64,000 bases of DNA from Manis javanica (GCF_040802235.1 NC_133163.1:39576501-39640500), one strand, 5' to 3'; positions 34,790 through 47,700 are shown, counted from the first letter of the stretch. The notes: generated by a model not told the origin, from the sequence alone. Program-made: numbers and translations.

Positions 34790-35340
34790 TAGTCAAGCAG
34801 CCTGGGTGCAAGTAAGAGAAGCCTAGTTCAGACTAATTTAAATAAAAAAGAGATTTTTATCTGTTCACTTAACTGAGGAACATCTGACTTTGGACATACC
34901 TAGGTCCAGGGTCTCAAACGATGCTTTCATGATTCTCTTTCCATATCTGCCTCTCCTTTTTGCTTAGTTTTGTTCTTTTCTGTTGTAGGTGGCATTTCTC
35001 CCTATGGCAGAAATAAGGCCTCTGGCAGTGCAGATGTCATAACAGGTGTCCTTTTTCTTCAGCTTCTGCTCCAAAGGGAAATAAAGAACTCGCCCTTGGC
35101 CCCTAGTTTGGAAATTTCATGACTATTAATTGCTCTGGGCTGGATTACTTTCCAGACTGGCCCCTTAGACCAGTAACTGTTTCCAGGGGCTGCAGCCTGT
35201 TGTCAGCTCAGCCTTGCTCATGGGCCTAACTCTTCAGGGGTGGTAATGGGAGGGGAGGTGGAACACTGATAAACAGCTCTACCAGATCCACACAGAATGG
35301 GACAGAGGAGGTGCCTCAAACTGGAACAGTGAAAATTTGA
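34790..35340. mobile_element. Ancient interspersed repeat, family unclear
   Basis: AGTAAGAGAAGCCTAGTTCAGACTAATTTAAATAAAAAAGAG... and later CAGTAACTGTTTCCAGGGGC have the layout of a common old mammalian element similar to 30781-31057. The family is not established. Confidence 0.35.
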
Positions 35341-36184
35341 AAATACTACTATTTCCCAAAGGTACTGAAGAAAACATTAGTAGATAAGAGTTTTCTGAGT
35401 TTTAGAAAAGGGCTTTTCAAATTTGGAGATTTTGTTAAAGTAGTTTCCAACTTAGTAATTTTGGGGTGAGGGCCTAAGATTTTGTGTTCCTGGCAAGTTT
35501 CAGGGATCAAGCTTGAATAGCAGCATCCCAGAAGGCATTTGTAAATGGGGTATAATTTTACAGCATCTGGTCAGCAGAAAACTGAAGAAGATTGCCTATG
35601 TAACGTTCAGTTTTGAAGGTTTTAAATTTAATTACTTGAATAATTCTTTTTCAGAACTATCATACAAATTTTGATGTTTTAAGGAACCATACTGTTTTGT
35701 GATTTGTTAAGTGCTCTTGACTAGAAGGAATGAAATAGTTAGCACACTTACCTTGAGCATAGTTTTGAGAAATACTGAAGTAAGATACATCTGAAATATG
35801 TTGTTCTCCTTAAGACATGGTATAATGTGAGAAGAAGGGTGTGGGACTAGGGCTGGGACTGTGGTCTGCAGCAGGTGACACACTCACAGGACAAGGCTGG
35901 GGATGAAGAGGATACCTTGCTATGCACAGTGGGGAGAAGTCTGCTGCTTGGAGCATGGCTTCTAGGTGCTCAGCATCAGAGAGAATTGCCTGCCAGGAGC
36001 AGGGCTCCAGCTCCAGGACTGTGGTTAAGGGACAGTATGCGAGTGATGTGGGTGAGGGATGGGGAATGAGTATAGAGATTGGCATGAGGGAGGTAAAGAC
36101 CAAGGTAAAGTGCAGGAACTGGAAGATTGGGCAGATTATCAAGATAAGTATTTAAGGCACTACAACCAGGAAAAAAGCAATGGC
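35341..36184. other. Unassigned DNA between the 145-bp duplicates
   Basis: No gene recognised. 35820-36150 is more GC-rich and holds short open frames on both strands without family resemblance. Confidence 0.4.
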
Positions 36185-36329
36185 TTAGAGATCTGATAAC
36201 TGGGACTTCCTCAGGTGGCTGTCAGTTTAGAAAATCCATGGGAAAAAGGATTAAGAAAAATAAGCTGATTAGACTGACAAAAAAGAAGAGAAAATAGTGT
36301 AGCAATATTCAAATATATGAACTGTGTTT
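36185..36329 (+). repeat. 145-bp direct duplication, copy B
   Basis: See copy A at 34645. Immediately followed by a short repeat in which ACATATGAGATGG occurs twice 24 bp apart. Confidence 0.97.
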
Positions 36330-36904
36330 CTATATTTGACATATGAGATGGTACTAAGTCTAACATATGAGATGGAAAACAAGTTAGCTTGAAGTCCACT
36401 CCCTTAGTGCTGAACAAGACCTCTTCAGAACCCCTGCCAGAATGAGCAGAAGTCATGGGACTTGAACAAGTGGAGGGAGTAGGGTTCAGATCCCAATGAA
36501 AAGGCCCCAGATATAAAGGAAAGATGTATGGATAGGAAATCAGGCAAGTTATTACAACTGGAGAAAGTCCCACAACTTTCATGAGTAATTCTTAACTGTG
36601 ATTTTATAATTACCAGGTCTAGTCATTGTTGATTAATTCACCAATTGAGAAAGAAATGTGTTCTCTCCACCAGAGTGGTAGTGATAGTGGTAGATAAACA
36701 GATTTGGTAACTCAAAGTCTGTATAATTGCCCAGAGGTCTTGCAAAAAGGGGCAGTCAGTTCAGTCTACCAAATCTGAGATACGTATTTTAAACTGTAGC
36801 ATTTCCTCTTGGCCCTCTGGTTAGCTACAAAGGAGCCTACTGGAGATACATACAAAAGACACTGAAAGCCTTACTAGTTCTGACTTCTTTGGATTTCTTT
36901 CTTT
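36330..36904. other. Unassigned DNA
   Basis: No gene or transposon recognised. Confidence 0.4.
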
Positions 36905-37232
36905 AAAGAATAAGGTCTTGGCACCAAGCAAGGACTAGTGATTACCAAAGGGGAGGGATTTGGGAGGGTGTGGGGGTAGGGGGACAGAGATAGAGGGGCA
37001 CAATAACTCGCAATCATGATATAAGTTGGTCACAGGGATGGTAGTACAGCATGGAGAATGCAGTTAATGATTCTGTAACATCTTACTACGTTGATGGACA
37101 GTGACTGCACTAGAGGGGGTGAGGACTCTATAATATGGGTAAATGTTGAACTACTGTGCTGTGTATTTGAAACCAACATAAGATTGTATATCAATGATAC
37201 CTTAATAAAAAAAGAAAAAGAATAGGTCTTGG
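36905..37232 (+). mobile_element. 5'-truncated L1 3' UTR with target-site duplication
   Basis: About 295 bp of L1 3' UTR (AGTGATTACCAAAGGGGAGGG, GATGGACAGTGACTGCACTAGAGGGGG) ending CCTTAATAAAAAAAG. Flanked by AAAGAATAAGGTCTTGG (36905-36921) and the one-base-shorter AAAGAATAGGTCTTGG (37217-37232). Confidence 0.9.
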
Positions 37233-37974
37233 ATAAAAAGGAGAAATCTGCTTTCACTTCGCACCTGTTCATCACTTTTTTCCAATCAGTCAGGACTGAG
37301 TGTAGCAGTGAATTCTCTATAGAAGACTTTGGAACTTTCTGTGAGATGAGGAGGATCCCCAGGACCTCTCTCAAGTTCTGACTTTACATAATAAAGGGAG
37401 AAAAGAATTAGGAATAATCTGTATTGCTGTATCCTACTTGAGATATAAAATAGACATGAATCTTTGATTTCTTTGGAGAGAGCGAAAGAATCTATGTAGA
37501 AGGCAGTAGCAGTCTTGCAAGTTTAAGAAGTAATTCTGAGGCAACAACATGTTATGTTTTATGGCTGAGATTCAAGAGTAAGAAACAGTACATGTTAAAG
37601 GATTCTAAAAGACACTGATTACGGGAATGCCACATTAACAAGTAGATACATATTAAAAAACAATGTGCCCATGGTGATTCATGACGACTCCTCTAAAGTA
37701 ATTTGGTAACGCTAACACAGGATGTTCTTTGAAGACCTCCTCAGAGAGTTTTTTTTTTTTTTTTTTTTTGGTGAGGGGAAGAGGAAAGAGAGGAAATCAA
37801 TTTAATGTTTTTCATTTAGGTGAATTAAAATTATGCAAAATTACTTTTCTTGTTTTTTGCAGTTTAACAAATGAATAGGCACATCTATTTGATACTCTAT
37901 CACTGCCACCTGGAAACATAAACATGCTGAAGCCTTCCTATCATGAAGAATGTATTGGCTCCAGAATAGTTAAT
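37233..37974. other. Unique DNA with a T21 run
   Basis: Contains a homopolymer T run at 37749-37769. No SINE body is recognisable on either side of it. No gene. Confidence 0.5.
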
Positions 37975-39020
37975 GATATATTTTTTACTTTTTATTTTTG
38001 TAGTAATTTTAGACATAGAAAATATGCAAAAATAGTGCAAAGATTTCATATATGTCTTCAGTCAGCTTCCCCTGTTAACTATTTACATAACCATTGTACA
38101 ATGGAAAAATCAGGAAATTAACATTGGCACATAATTATTGTCTAAATTATGAACCTTATTGAAAGTTCATCAGTCTGTCCCCAGTGTTCTTTTCTTCTGT
38201 TTCAGGATCCAATCTCAGATCCCACATTGCATTTAGTTGTGCGTATCTTCAGTCTGTGCCAATCTGTGACATTCTTTAGTCTCCCCTTGTCTTTCATGAC
38301 CTTGAGACTTTTGAAGAATACTGGTTAATTTGTAGAATGTCCTTTAATTTGGGTTTGTCTAGTGCTTTCTCATGATGGGGTTATGCATTTTTGGCGAGAA
38401 CACCATACAAACCATCTGGTGTCCTTCCTAGGACAACATGATAGGAGTGTGTGATGTTGACATGTCTGACTGCTGGTGATGTTTAATTTGGTCACTTGGT
38501 TAGTTTGGTCATGTCATGTTTTTTCACTGTAAAGTTACTATTTCCGCTTTTGTGATTGATACCCATCTTGGGATACTTTGAGAGTAGGTAATATCCTATT
38601 TCTCCTCAAACTTTTGCCCACTGATTTTTGCCTCCATAAGTGGATTTTGTATGCAACAACTCTTATTGCAGTATTTGCCTAGTAGTGACCTTGTATTTCT
38701 TATTTTCTCTACATTTATTAATTAGAATTCTATAAGGAAGAGTTGCCCTTTCTTCTCCATTAATTTTATTCAATTATTTATATTTTATGGACTCTTGGAT
38801 GTTTATATTATTTTATGGATTATAATCCAATACTATCATTATTTATTTAGTTGCTCAAATTGTTCCAAATTTGGCCATTGTGGGGCTCCTTCGGGTTGAT
38901 TCTTGTGTCCTTTTGACTTGCCTCCTCCTTTTTTGAGAACTTCCTTGTTTTCTGGTACCACAGGACTATCTAGGCTCATCCTGCCCCAGCCCTGGAATCA
39001 ATCACTTCTCTAAAGAGACT
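37975..39020 (-). mobile_element. Ancient L1 3' UTR-like repeat
   Basis: Long antisense run of a common old element: TAACCATTGTACAATGG, TTTAATTTGGGTTTGTCTAGTGCTTTCTCATGATGGGGTTATGCATTTTTGGC, TTGCTCAAATTGTTCCAAATTTGGCCATTG and CTGCCCCAGCCCTGGAATCAATCACTTCTC. Attribution to an old L1 subfamily is from memory of the phrase order. Confidence 0.65.
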
Positions 39021-41140
39021 TCCTCCTTCCTCCCCTCACCAAAAACAAAGAAAGAAACAAACAAACCCGAGGAGGTCTTTACACAGCACCCTGTGTTAGG
39101 ATTCCAGTTACTTTTCACTGGTTTGCCATGAGGTCTTGTACTGCTCTCCACCTGGGGGCAGCCTTTTTGGTGTGATGTCCTTCTGCACTCCATTCCTCTC
39201 TCTGACTTTGGCCTTGGAAGGCCAATCCCCAGACACAAACTGTCCTGAGAAATAGCTAATGAACCTATTGCATTGTGCCCAAAGTTTCCCTCTGAACTAT
39301 GGATTTTTTCCCCTGTGGCTCTTGGTGTCTCCTAGGGATCTTGTCTTCTAGTGACACTGTCTTTTGTGGCCTGGGATGCATGGATCCCAGTACTGGCAGC
39401 TTGCTCTTTTACTTATCATACTGCTGACACTGACACTTCTAGGCTCAGTTTCTGCCCAGCCGACATCTCATGAGGTGGCACAGTTGAATGCTATGCAGGA
39501 CTAAACCTCCAGCTACCTTTAACTGTGCTGATTAGACCAACAGGTGGGGCAGGGTGAACTTGTTCCTCTCTCTGGGCTTTGGAGAGAGTGTAGTTTGAAC
39601 TCTTAGGGGTAGAGATGTCAAAGCACTCCCAGTGAATGGGTGGTCCTGGGAGGTAGGGCCAGGCTGGGAGTATAAAAATGACCAGGCAAGGGCTTGGTCT
39701 CTGGACTCTGGTAATAGTTATAGTCGCAGTTGTGTTTCCGGCTTTATACTTCTTCCTTTCTGTTATCCTCCAACCCTGAAGTAAAATTTTTCAGAATGTG
39801 GCTTCACATTAGCTGTGCTTCAGACATTTTAGAGGAGAGTCTGCCCCACATAGGTGGAGGTGAAAAGGGGAGAACTCTATCTTCTTCCTTGAGGCCAGAG
39901 AGGAAGTTACAGTTGGAGGATTTTAAGTAGAGACAGCTAGAGCGATAGTGCCATGCAGGAGCAAGAGTGTGGTACCATAACAAGATGGTCACAGCAGAAA
40001 AACAAGAGTACATTCGAAACACTACCTGGGGGTTCCCAGGTAGTCTCCTTCACTCAAGCCAGCACGGTCCATTGTAATTTCCATATTTAGTAGAAGTGTT
40101 ACCTGTGACCTTATTTTTTAGTTACAGGTCGTTGAGGCCTAGAAATTTGGGATTGGCCTATTAAAGTTTATCTTGCTAGTTTTGGTCCAACATTCCAGTC
40201 TAGTAAGAGCATCTTAAATTTATTTCTATCACATTAATTATTCTTTTTGGTTATAATTCTGTTCATTTAAAAAACGACCTCTTTTTTAAACCTTTATCCT
40301 AGCCCAGAATAAAAACATTAACTCAGGATGGTAACCTGTGGCACACATTGTGGTTCTCCGGCAGTTAGAAAACTATGGACCCATCTGTGGTTTCTAAAAT
40401 CTAACCTTTTTCCTTGATCTGAGCTAAGGAGATTATCTTCCCATTCCAGGATTCTGGCACCTCTCTCACTATCCACTGATTCTCTAAGATTTCTGGACTC
40501 AGAGATCACCTCGGCAAATTTTCTGGGTCCAACAGTGTAACTGATTGAGATCTTAAAGAAATGCCTTCATCACATTATATGCCCAGGAGATGTTAAATGA
40601 ATGGCTTGGTGGTTATAGGAAGACTGAATGAGTGAATGGATTTCTGATCAGTTTGTGTATCTAAAATAGTATCTGTGATATGATTGGGGAGTTGACAGTG
40701 AAAGTGCTTCTTCACTAGAGAAATGGGATTTCTAATTTATACAACTAAAGATATTGTAAGTTTACTAGTTAAGATGTTATAAATCAAATATATATATTTA
40801 TATAATTATAAATCAAGCTGCTTCTTTTAGCTAATAAGAATGTTCAAATAAAACAATTATAAGTTAGTATCTAAGTAGATGATGTGTCAAAAGACCTGAC
40901 ATTCAACTTTTTAACTAGCAGAATGAGGTTAAGACTTTTATTTGGTCATAATCCTACTTAATTTTATTGCTTATTAGAATTATCCATCGCAATGGTTTGT
41001 ATGATTTCATTTAGATCATAAAGTCATTCAGGATACAGGGGTCCATAACTGAAAACAAAATAAAAGGAGCCCTTGGATGAAAAGATTGTAGATGATTAGA
41101 TGAAATCTCCTGGGTACCTTTCAACCTAATGTTTTACATG
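39021..41140. other. Unassigned DNA; possible LTR fragment at 39640-39780
   Basis: 39650-39780 (GGGAGTATAAAAATGACC followed by GGACTCTGG and TTCCGGC...) has a TATA box and downstream layout reminiscent of an ERV LTR, but termini are not identified. A perfect 10-bp inverted repeat lies at 40021-40044. No gene recognised. Confidence 0.35.
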
Positions 41141-41224
41141 CTTTTAAAAGCAGCTTATTGAGGTATAATTTACAGTCCATAAAATTCACCGATCTGAAAG
41201 TGTAAATTTCAATAAATTCTAGAA
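41141..41224 (-). mobile_element. Old L1 3' UTR fragment
   Basis: AGCAGCTTATTGAGGTATAATTTACAGTCCATAAAATTCACC is a typical antisense L1 3' UTR. The next L1 inserted beside it. Confidence 0.75.
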
Positions 41225-42735
41225 AAGGACTTTTTTTTGATATCGTTAATGTACAATTACTTGAACATTATGGTTACTAGACTCCCCCTATTATCAAGTC
41301 CCCCCAACATACCCCATTACAGTCACTGTCCATCAGCATAGTAAGATGCTATAGAATCACTACTTGTCTTCTCTGTATATACTGCCTTTCCCCTGTCTGC
41401 CCCCACCCCCGCTACATTATGTTTGCTAATAGTAATATCCCTTTTTCTCCCTTATCCCTCCCTTCCTACCCATCTTCCCTAGTCCCTTTCCCTTTGGTAA
41501 CTGTTAGTCCATTCCTGGGTTCTGTGAGTCTGCTGCTGTTTTGTTCCTTCAGTTTTTTCTTTGTTCTTATACTCCACAGATGAGTGAAATCATTTTATGC
41601 TTGTCTTTCTCTGCCTGGCTTATTTCACTGAGCATAATATCCTCTAGCTCCATCCATGTTGTTGCAAATGATAGGATTTGTTTTCTTCTTATGGCTGAAT
41701 AATATTCCATTGTGTATATGTACCACTCTTCTTTATCCATTCATCTACTGATGGACACTTAGGTTGCTTCCATTTTTTGGCTATTGTAAATAGTGCTGTG
41801 ATAAACATAGGGGTGCATATGTCTTTTTCAAACTGGGCTGCTGCATTCTTAGGGTAAATTCCTAGGAGTGGAATTCTATTTTGAGTATTTTGAGGAACCT
41901 CCATACTGCTTTCCACAATGGTTAAACTAATTTATATTCCTACCAGCAGTGTAGGATGGTTCCCCTTTCTCCACATCCTTGGCAACATTTGTTGCTGTTT
42001 GTCTTTTGGATGTTGGCCATCTTAACTGGTGAGAGGTGATATCTCATTGTGGTTTTAATTTGCATTTCTCTGATGATTAGCAATGTGGAGCATCTTTTCA
42101 TGTGCCTGTTGTCCATCTGAATTTCTTCTTTGGAGAAGTGTCTGTTCAGCTCCTCTGCCCTTTTTTAAATTGGCTTATTTGCTTTTCGTTTGTTGAGATG
42201 TGTGAGCTCTTTATATAATTTGGATGTCAACCCTTTATCGGATATGTCATTTATGAATATATTCTCCCATACTGCAGGATGTCTTTTTGTTCTACTAATG
42301 GTATCCTTTGCTGTACAGAAGCTTTTTAGTTTGATATAGTCCCACTTGTTCATTTTTGCTTTTGTTTCCTTTGCTCAGGGAGATATATTCATGAAGAAGT
42401 TGCTCATGTTTATGTCCAAGAAATTTTTACCTATATTTTTTTCTAAGAGTTTTATGGTTTCATGACTTACATTCAGGTCTTTGATCCATTTTGAGTTTAC
42501 TTTTGTGTATGGGGTTAGACAATAATCCAGTTTCATTCTATTACATGTAGCTGTCCAGTTTTGCCAACACCAGCTGTTGAAGAGGCTGTCAATTTCCCAT
42601 TGTATATCCATGGCTCCTTTATCGTATATTAATTGGCCATGTATGCTTGGGTTTATATCTGGGCTATCTGGGCTCTCTATTCTGTTCCACTGGTCTATGT
42701 GTCTGTTCTTGGGCCAGTCCCAAGGACTTTTTTTT
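41225..42735 (-). mobile_element. 5'-truncated young L1 with target-site duplication
   Basis: A-tail (T-run 41231-41238), 3' UTR 41239 to about 41550, then ORF2 C-terminal part to 42720, in pieces with stops (frames ending near 42375, 42165 and 41689). AAGGACTTTTTTTT at 41225-41238 and 42723-42736 is the duplication, and the nick site reads TTTT/AAC. Its proximal 3' UTR matches that of the chimeric L1 at 10696-10758, but it has no retroviral block. Confidence 0.9.
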
Positions 42736-42736
42736 T

Positions 42737-43489
42737 TAACTGGAAAGAAAAACACTAAATAGTAGATGGAGAATTCTTAGTTCTCTGTTATCCTTTTTTT
42801 TTAATATGAAACAATTTTACTTGGACACTTTGCATTTAGTTTCAATATTAATGTCATTATCATGAGACCTCTAGCAGAATTTTCCAGAGCACATCATCTT
42901 CATTTCTGTATAAATTACTTCAGTTATGGTATTTTTTAAACCAGAGCATGGTGCTATGCTATGACTGTATGCATATTAGTAATATGCAATGTATATTATG
43001 TATATGTAAACCTTCTAGTAGGTTTTTCTTTTTTTCTTGTAAGTGAATGATCTAAACATAACAAAACCAGTTTATTTGCTTATTACTTTATTCATTTAGT
43101 TTTAATTTAACTTTTGAAAAGGCAACAATTAACCTGGTTAAAAAGTTAAAACATACAAAGCATACAGCAAAAACTGTCCTTCTTACTTCTATTACCCATC
43201 TACCCAGTAGCTTTCCCCAGCTTGAAACCACAGTTTATAGTTTGTGTATCATTTGAGAGTTTATTCGTTTGGATATGAATAAATATATAAGTTTCATTTT
43301 CTCACCTTTAAAAAAATTCGATATCTTTTAACAATCACCATCTTTCCTTAGCAATCAGTAGGCTGTTCTTTCTTTTATTTATTTATTTTTGGGAAAAAAG
43401 TACTATTTTTAGAACTTCATATTACTCAGACTAAAATTTCCTGAAATGAATATAGAAATTCCAGTATCTGTTAGTTATGTTCTTTTATC
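42737..43489. other. Mostly unassigned DNA
   Basis: 43120-43300 (AAAGTTAAAACATACAAAGCATACAGCAAAAACTGTCC...) resembles an old L1-related 3' sequence at low confidence. No gene. Confidence 0.35.
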
Positions 43490-43815
43490 CACTGAATTTA
43501 TTCATTCAGCAAACATCTATTGATTTTTCTGCTGTATCAAAGATCTTGTATTCAGTTCTTAGAGGATTAGAAAGATTATGGATCTTGCCCTTGAAGAACA
43601 ATTGTATGTATAGTAGGACACAGAAGACATGAAGTTAAATAACTATGGGAGATGTATAAAATGCCACAGAAGTTTATAGAAGGGAGAGATTAGTTAAATC
43701 CTATGGATCAATCAAGGCTCTGGGAGGAAAATGGTCTTTGAGCTGAGCTGTGAAAGTTGGTTCTTGGACCTGTGGACATGGGATGAGGAAAAGGGTAGAA
43801 TATTCCATGTTACAT
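43490..43815 (-). mobile_element. L2 3' end
   Basis: TTATTCATTCAGCAAACATCTATTGA, ATTATGGATCTTGCCCTTGAAGAACAA and GAGGAAAATGGTCTTTGAGCTGAGC in antisense L2 order. Confidence 0.8.
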
Positions 43816-45894
43816 CTCAGCAGTCTTGTTTGAAGGTGACAGAAACTCATAGTAGGTTAAGCAAAGAAAGAACAAGTAGGAGGGTAATATGTTAGCTCCC
43901 ATAAAGAAAACCAGAAAAGACAAGGCTGGAGCTAGGTTCAGTGTCAACAGTATACTAAGACTTTATCCACATAAGCCTTTTCTGTCTCTCCTTTCTCCAT
44001 CCTACTTCTCTGGTAATAGGTGGTATGGCTGCCAATAACATTGGCATCATATTCTTACTACACTCAATCCAGGAGTAAAGAGAGAGTTACCTCTCTGCTT
44101 GAAGTTCAGAAATTTTTGGAAAGGACTGACCCAGCTTGGTGGTTATACCCCATTCTGAATTAGCAACCCCTCCAGAAACACACTGAATTGAGATAGGCAG
44201 TTCCCTAAGAGTGTTGCTACTGTGAGAAGGTAGAAGGGTCTGCAGGGCAGGCACAAAGCACAGAGGTCCATTTATATCAGCAACATGAGCAAAGGTGTGA
44301 AGAAAGCAAACTGCAGGCCATGCTCTGAATATGGTGAAAAGTTCAGTTATGTTTCAGAAGCAGGGCTGGGACTAATGTCAGGGAAGTGAGGCATCTATGC
44401 TGCAAAATTTAGCAGGCATTAACTCTCAGATGACAACCCTGAACTTACAGAACTCTGAGAGAGTGCCTCTTTAAATTTTGTATTTAGGCACTTTGCTTGC
44501 TTCAACTTAGTCTGGGCCTGTTTAGAAGGAGGGCATGCTCAACAGTGTTGAAGATCAACAGGGTGAGAGGTTTGAGGATAAATAGTGTGACCTTTGAGAG
44601 AACAGTTTTGATGGAAAGCTGCGAGTAAAAGCCAGATTGCAGTGGGTTAAGGAGTGAGTATATAGTGAAGAAAGAGGCAAAGAATGCAGGCTAATCTTGC
44701 ATGAAGTTTAGTGGTGAAGGGGATGCTAGAGAAGGAATTGCATTTTGAGGAGAAACCTGAGGGCACAACAAATTTATTTTACTTTATTTTGTTTTTAATA
44801 TTGGAGACATCTGACCCAAAAAGCAGCCAGCTACTTCCACGGAATAACCTGAAGCATTCCTGGCTCCCTTCCAATGAAAAAAAATTTTTCTACTAACCTA
44901 CCAATAATGTCTGAATTGCTACCATTAGTGATTTGGGGTTATTGAATTAAGGATTATCTCCTAGCAGCTAGTAAGTACCCTCCCAGGCCCGCATCTATAT
45001 ATAATTCATTAAGCTTCTAGCAGCTATTTGTATGTTGATGTGAATTGGTTTATCTGATTTTTTTGTTGACAACTGAGAAAAGATTTTGATAAAGGCAGAG
45101 TGAAGAGCACTAAAGGGTTTTTGACAGTTTGGGATGTGGAACCTATAAGGAGACAAGTGAAGAACCCCCAAAAGGAAAGGTAACCAGCCTATTTCACAGT
45201 CCTATCCAAGGCCAGTTCTTCATTTGCAATCTTAAACTCTCCTTTCCCCATCAGTAGAACCATCTTTGAAAACAGCTTTTGAGTAGGACCTTGTCAAGAT
45301 TGTCTGGGGAAATATATTATGTCTCATAATGAAAGACTATGGGACTTGGAGTCAGAAAATCTGTTCTCATCACACTTTCATTGGGCCTGTGCAGAGGCAA
45401 AATTACCTTGAAGCAAGTGATGCTAGACTTCAAAATACCTCACCTGCACAGACCCCTTTCAAGCCCCTGGGAGAGACCCAATATGTTCACATAATCATGC
45501 ATTTTTGGAAATTTTGTAAAATAAGATAATTGAACTATAATAAATCACTGTCTCTTTCCACTCCCATTTCCCTAGTCATATTTCCCCCAGGGCTAGGTAG
45601 CACTGGAATAACCATAGTAATTTTTGTAACCCAGTAGCTAAAGGGAATTTTAGTTTGGATACAGTTAATTTTGGTTCAGTGGTTTATATTTGTATAGTAT
45701 GCTGTCACTTCTGTGTATTGTTAGGTTATTGCTAGCTGTTGTGGTGCAGGGATGCCTTGTAGGAATATTCCTACTGCCCACTGTACTGATTTATGTGTCA
45801 CAACATGAATGTATAAGGCGCTTGATCACCAACTGGTTAGTAAGTGTTGTCAATGCAAAAGTTAGTTAGGCTGGGTCACCATTCAAGGAAACTT
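43816..45894. other. Unassigned DNA
   Basis: 44280-44340 may be a further antisense L2 scrap (CATGAGCAAAGGTGTGAAGAAAGC). A perfect 16-bp palindrome lies at 45759-45774. No gene recognised. Confidence 0.4.
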
Positions 45895-46818
45895 GAAATA
45901 TTCTAAAATTTGTTTTTATGTGTGTGTGTGTATATATATATATATATTTGCTTTAATCAATTATTGATGTACAATTACGTGAGCAACATTATGGTTACTA
46001 GACTTCCCCCATTATCAAGTCCCCACAACATACCCCATTACAGTCACTGTCCATTTGCATAGTAAGACGCTATAGAATCACTACTTGTCTTCTCTGTATA
46101 CACTGCCTTTCCCGTGCCCCCCCCATTATGTGTGCTAATCATAATGCCCCTTTGTCCCCCTTATCCCTCCCTTCCCACCCATCCTCCCCAGTCCCTTTCC
46201 CTTTGGTAACTGTTAGTCCATTCCTGGGTTCTGTGAGTCTGCTGCTGTTTTGTTCCTTCAGTTTTTTCTTTGTTCTTATACTCCACAGATGAGTGAAATC
46301 ATTTTATACTTGTCTTTCTCTGCCTGGCTTATTTCACTGAGCATAATATCCTCTAGCTCCATCCATGTTGTTGCAAATGATAGGATTTGTTTTCTTCTTA
46401 TGGCTGAATAATATTCCATTGTGTATATGTACCACTCTTCTTTATCCATTCATCTACTGATGGACACTTAGGTTGCTTCCATTTTTTGGCTATTGTAAAT
46501 AGTGCTGCGATAAACATAGGGGTGCATATGTCTTTTTCAAACTGGGCTGCTGCATTCTTAGGGTAAATTCCTAGGAGTGGAATTCCTGGGTCAAATGGTA
46601 TTTCTATTTTGAGTATTTTGAGGAACCTCCATACTGCTTTCCACAGTGGTTGAACTAATTTACATTCCTACCAGAGGTGTAGGATGGTTCCCCTTTCTCC
46701 ACATCCTTGGCAACATTTGTTATTGTTTGTCTTTTGGATGTTGGCCATCTTAACTGGTGAGAGGTGATATCTCATTGCGGTTTTAATTTGCATTTCTCTG
46801 AGAAATATCCTAAAATCT
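45895..46818 (-). mobile_element. 5'-truncated young L1 with imperfect target duplication
   Basis: About 890 bp of antisense 3' UTR plus ORF2 end, the same subfamily as 41225-42735. GAAATATTCTAAAATTT (45895-45911) and GAAATATCCTAAAATCT (46802-46818) form a 17-bp duplication with two differences. The A-tail has evolved into a TG/TA microsatellite. Confidence 0.88.
45918..45948. repeat. (TG)n(TA)n microsatellite in an L1 A-tail
   Basis: TGTGTGTGTGTGTATATATA-type run located exactly where the A-tail of the adjacent antisense L1 should be. Confidence 0.85.
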
Positions 46819-47124
46819 TACTGCTCATATATGAAAGAAACTTCTTAGAGACTTTATCAAATTTGATACCAATCCTAAAAATTACTTATGGCATTACCAA
46901 CAATGAGCTATGAAGCTAAAAGAAAGGTTACTAAACTATAAATAATAAAAATCTTGAAATCAACACATTTAGAAGACTGAAATTATCTATCTGAGACTGT
47001 ACTACAGAACTGTTGTCATATAAAGAAGCAATCAAAGGACATATAGCAAAAAAAAAAAGAAAAGACAGGATATAAAGACTTCTAGAGGTGTACATGACAA
47101 TTAATTACTAAAATGATTTTACTA
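46819..47124. other. Unassigned DNA
   Basis: AT-rich. Contains an A11 run near 47050-47060. Possibly L1-related but not recognised. Confidence 0.35.
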
Positions 47125-47700
47125 GACATGTGAAAAGATGTTCAATGTTACTAATCATCAGGGATATGCAAATCAAAATCACAATGAGATATTACCTCAC
47201 ACCAGTCAGAGTGGCTAATGTCAACAAGACAAGAAACAGCAAGCACTGGGGAGGATGTGGAGAAAAGGGAACCCTTATATACTGGTGGGATTGCAAATTG
47301 ATGCAGCCACTATGTAAAGCAGTATGGAGGTCTCTCAAAAAACAAAATAGAAATACCATATGACCCTGCAATTCCACTACTAGAAATTTACCCAAAGAAA
47401 ACAAAATTACTAATCCAAAAAGATATATGCACCCCTATCTTTAGTGCAGCATTATTTACAATAGCCAAGATATGGAAACAATCTAAATGTCCATCAATAG
47501 ATGAAAGGATAAAAAAGATTTGGTACATAAATACAATGGAATATTACTTAGCAATAAAAAAGAATGAGATCTTGCCATTTGCAACAAAATAGTTGGACCC
47601 AGAGGGTCTTAGGTTAAGTGAGGTAAGTCAGACAGAGAAAGAAAGACAAGTATCATACGATTTCACTTATATAAAACTGAAATAAACTCATAAACAGAGA
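47125..47700 (+). mobile_element. L1 ORF2 C-terminus and 3' UTR fragment
   Basis: AAAAGATGTTCAATGTTACTAATCATCAGGGATATGCAAATCAAAATCACAATGAG through CATGG-type ORF2 end and AGACAAGTATCATACGATTTCACTTAT. The 77-codon open frame is an ORF2 remnant. Confidence 0.88.

Noticed and set aside
36211..36582. 123-codon minus-strand frame overlapping duplication copy B
   Set aside because: No domain, and the duplicated portion gives no extended frame in copy A. Chance open frame.
37749..37769. T21 run as a possible antisense SINE A-tail
   Set aside because: No SINE body or target-site duplication could be recognised beside it, so it is left as a homopolymer.
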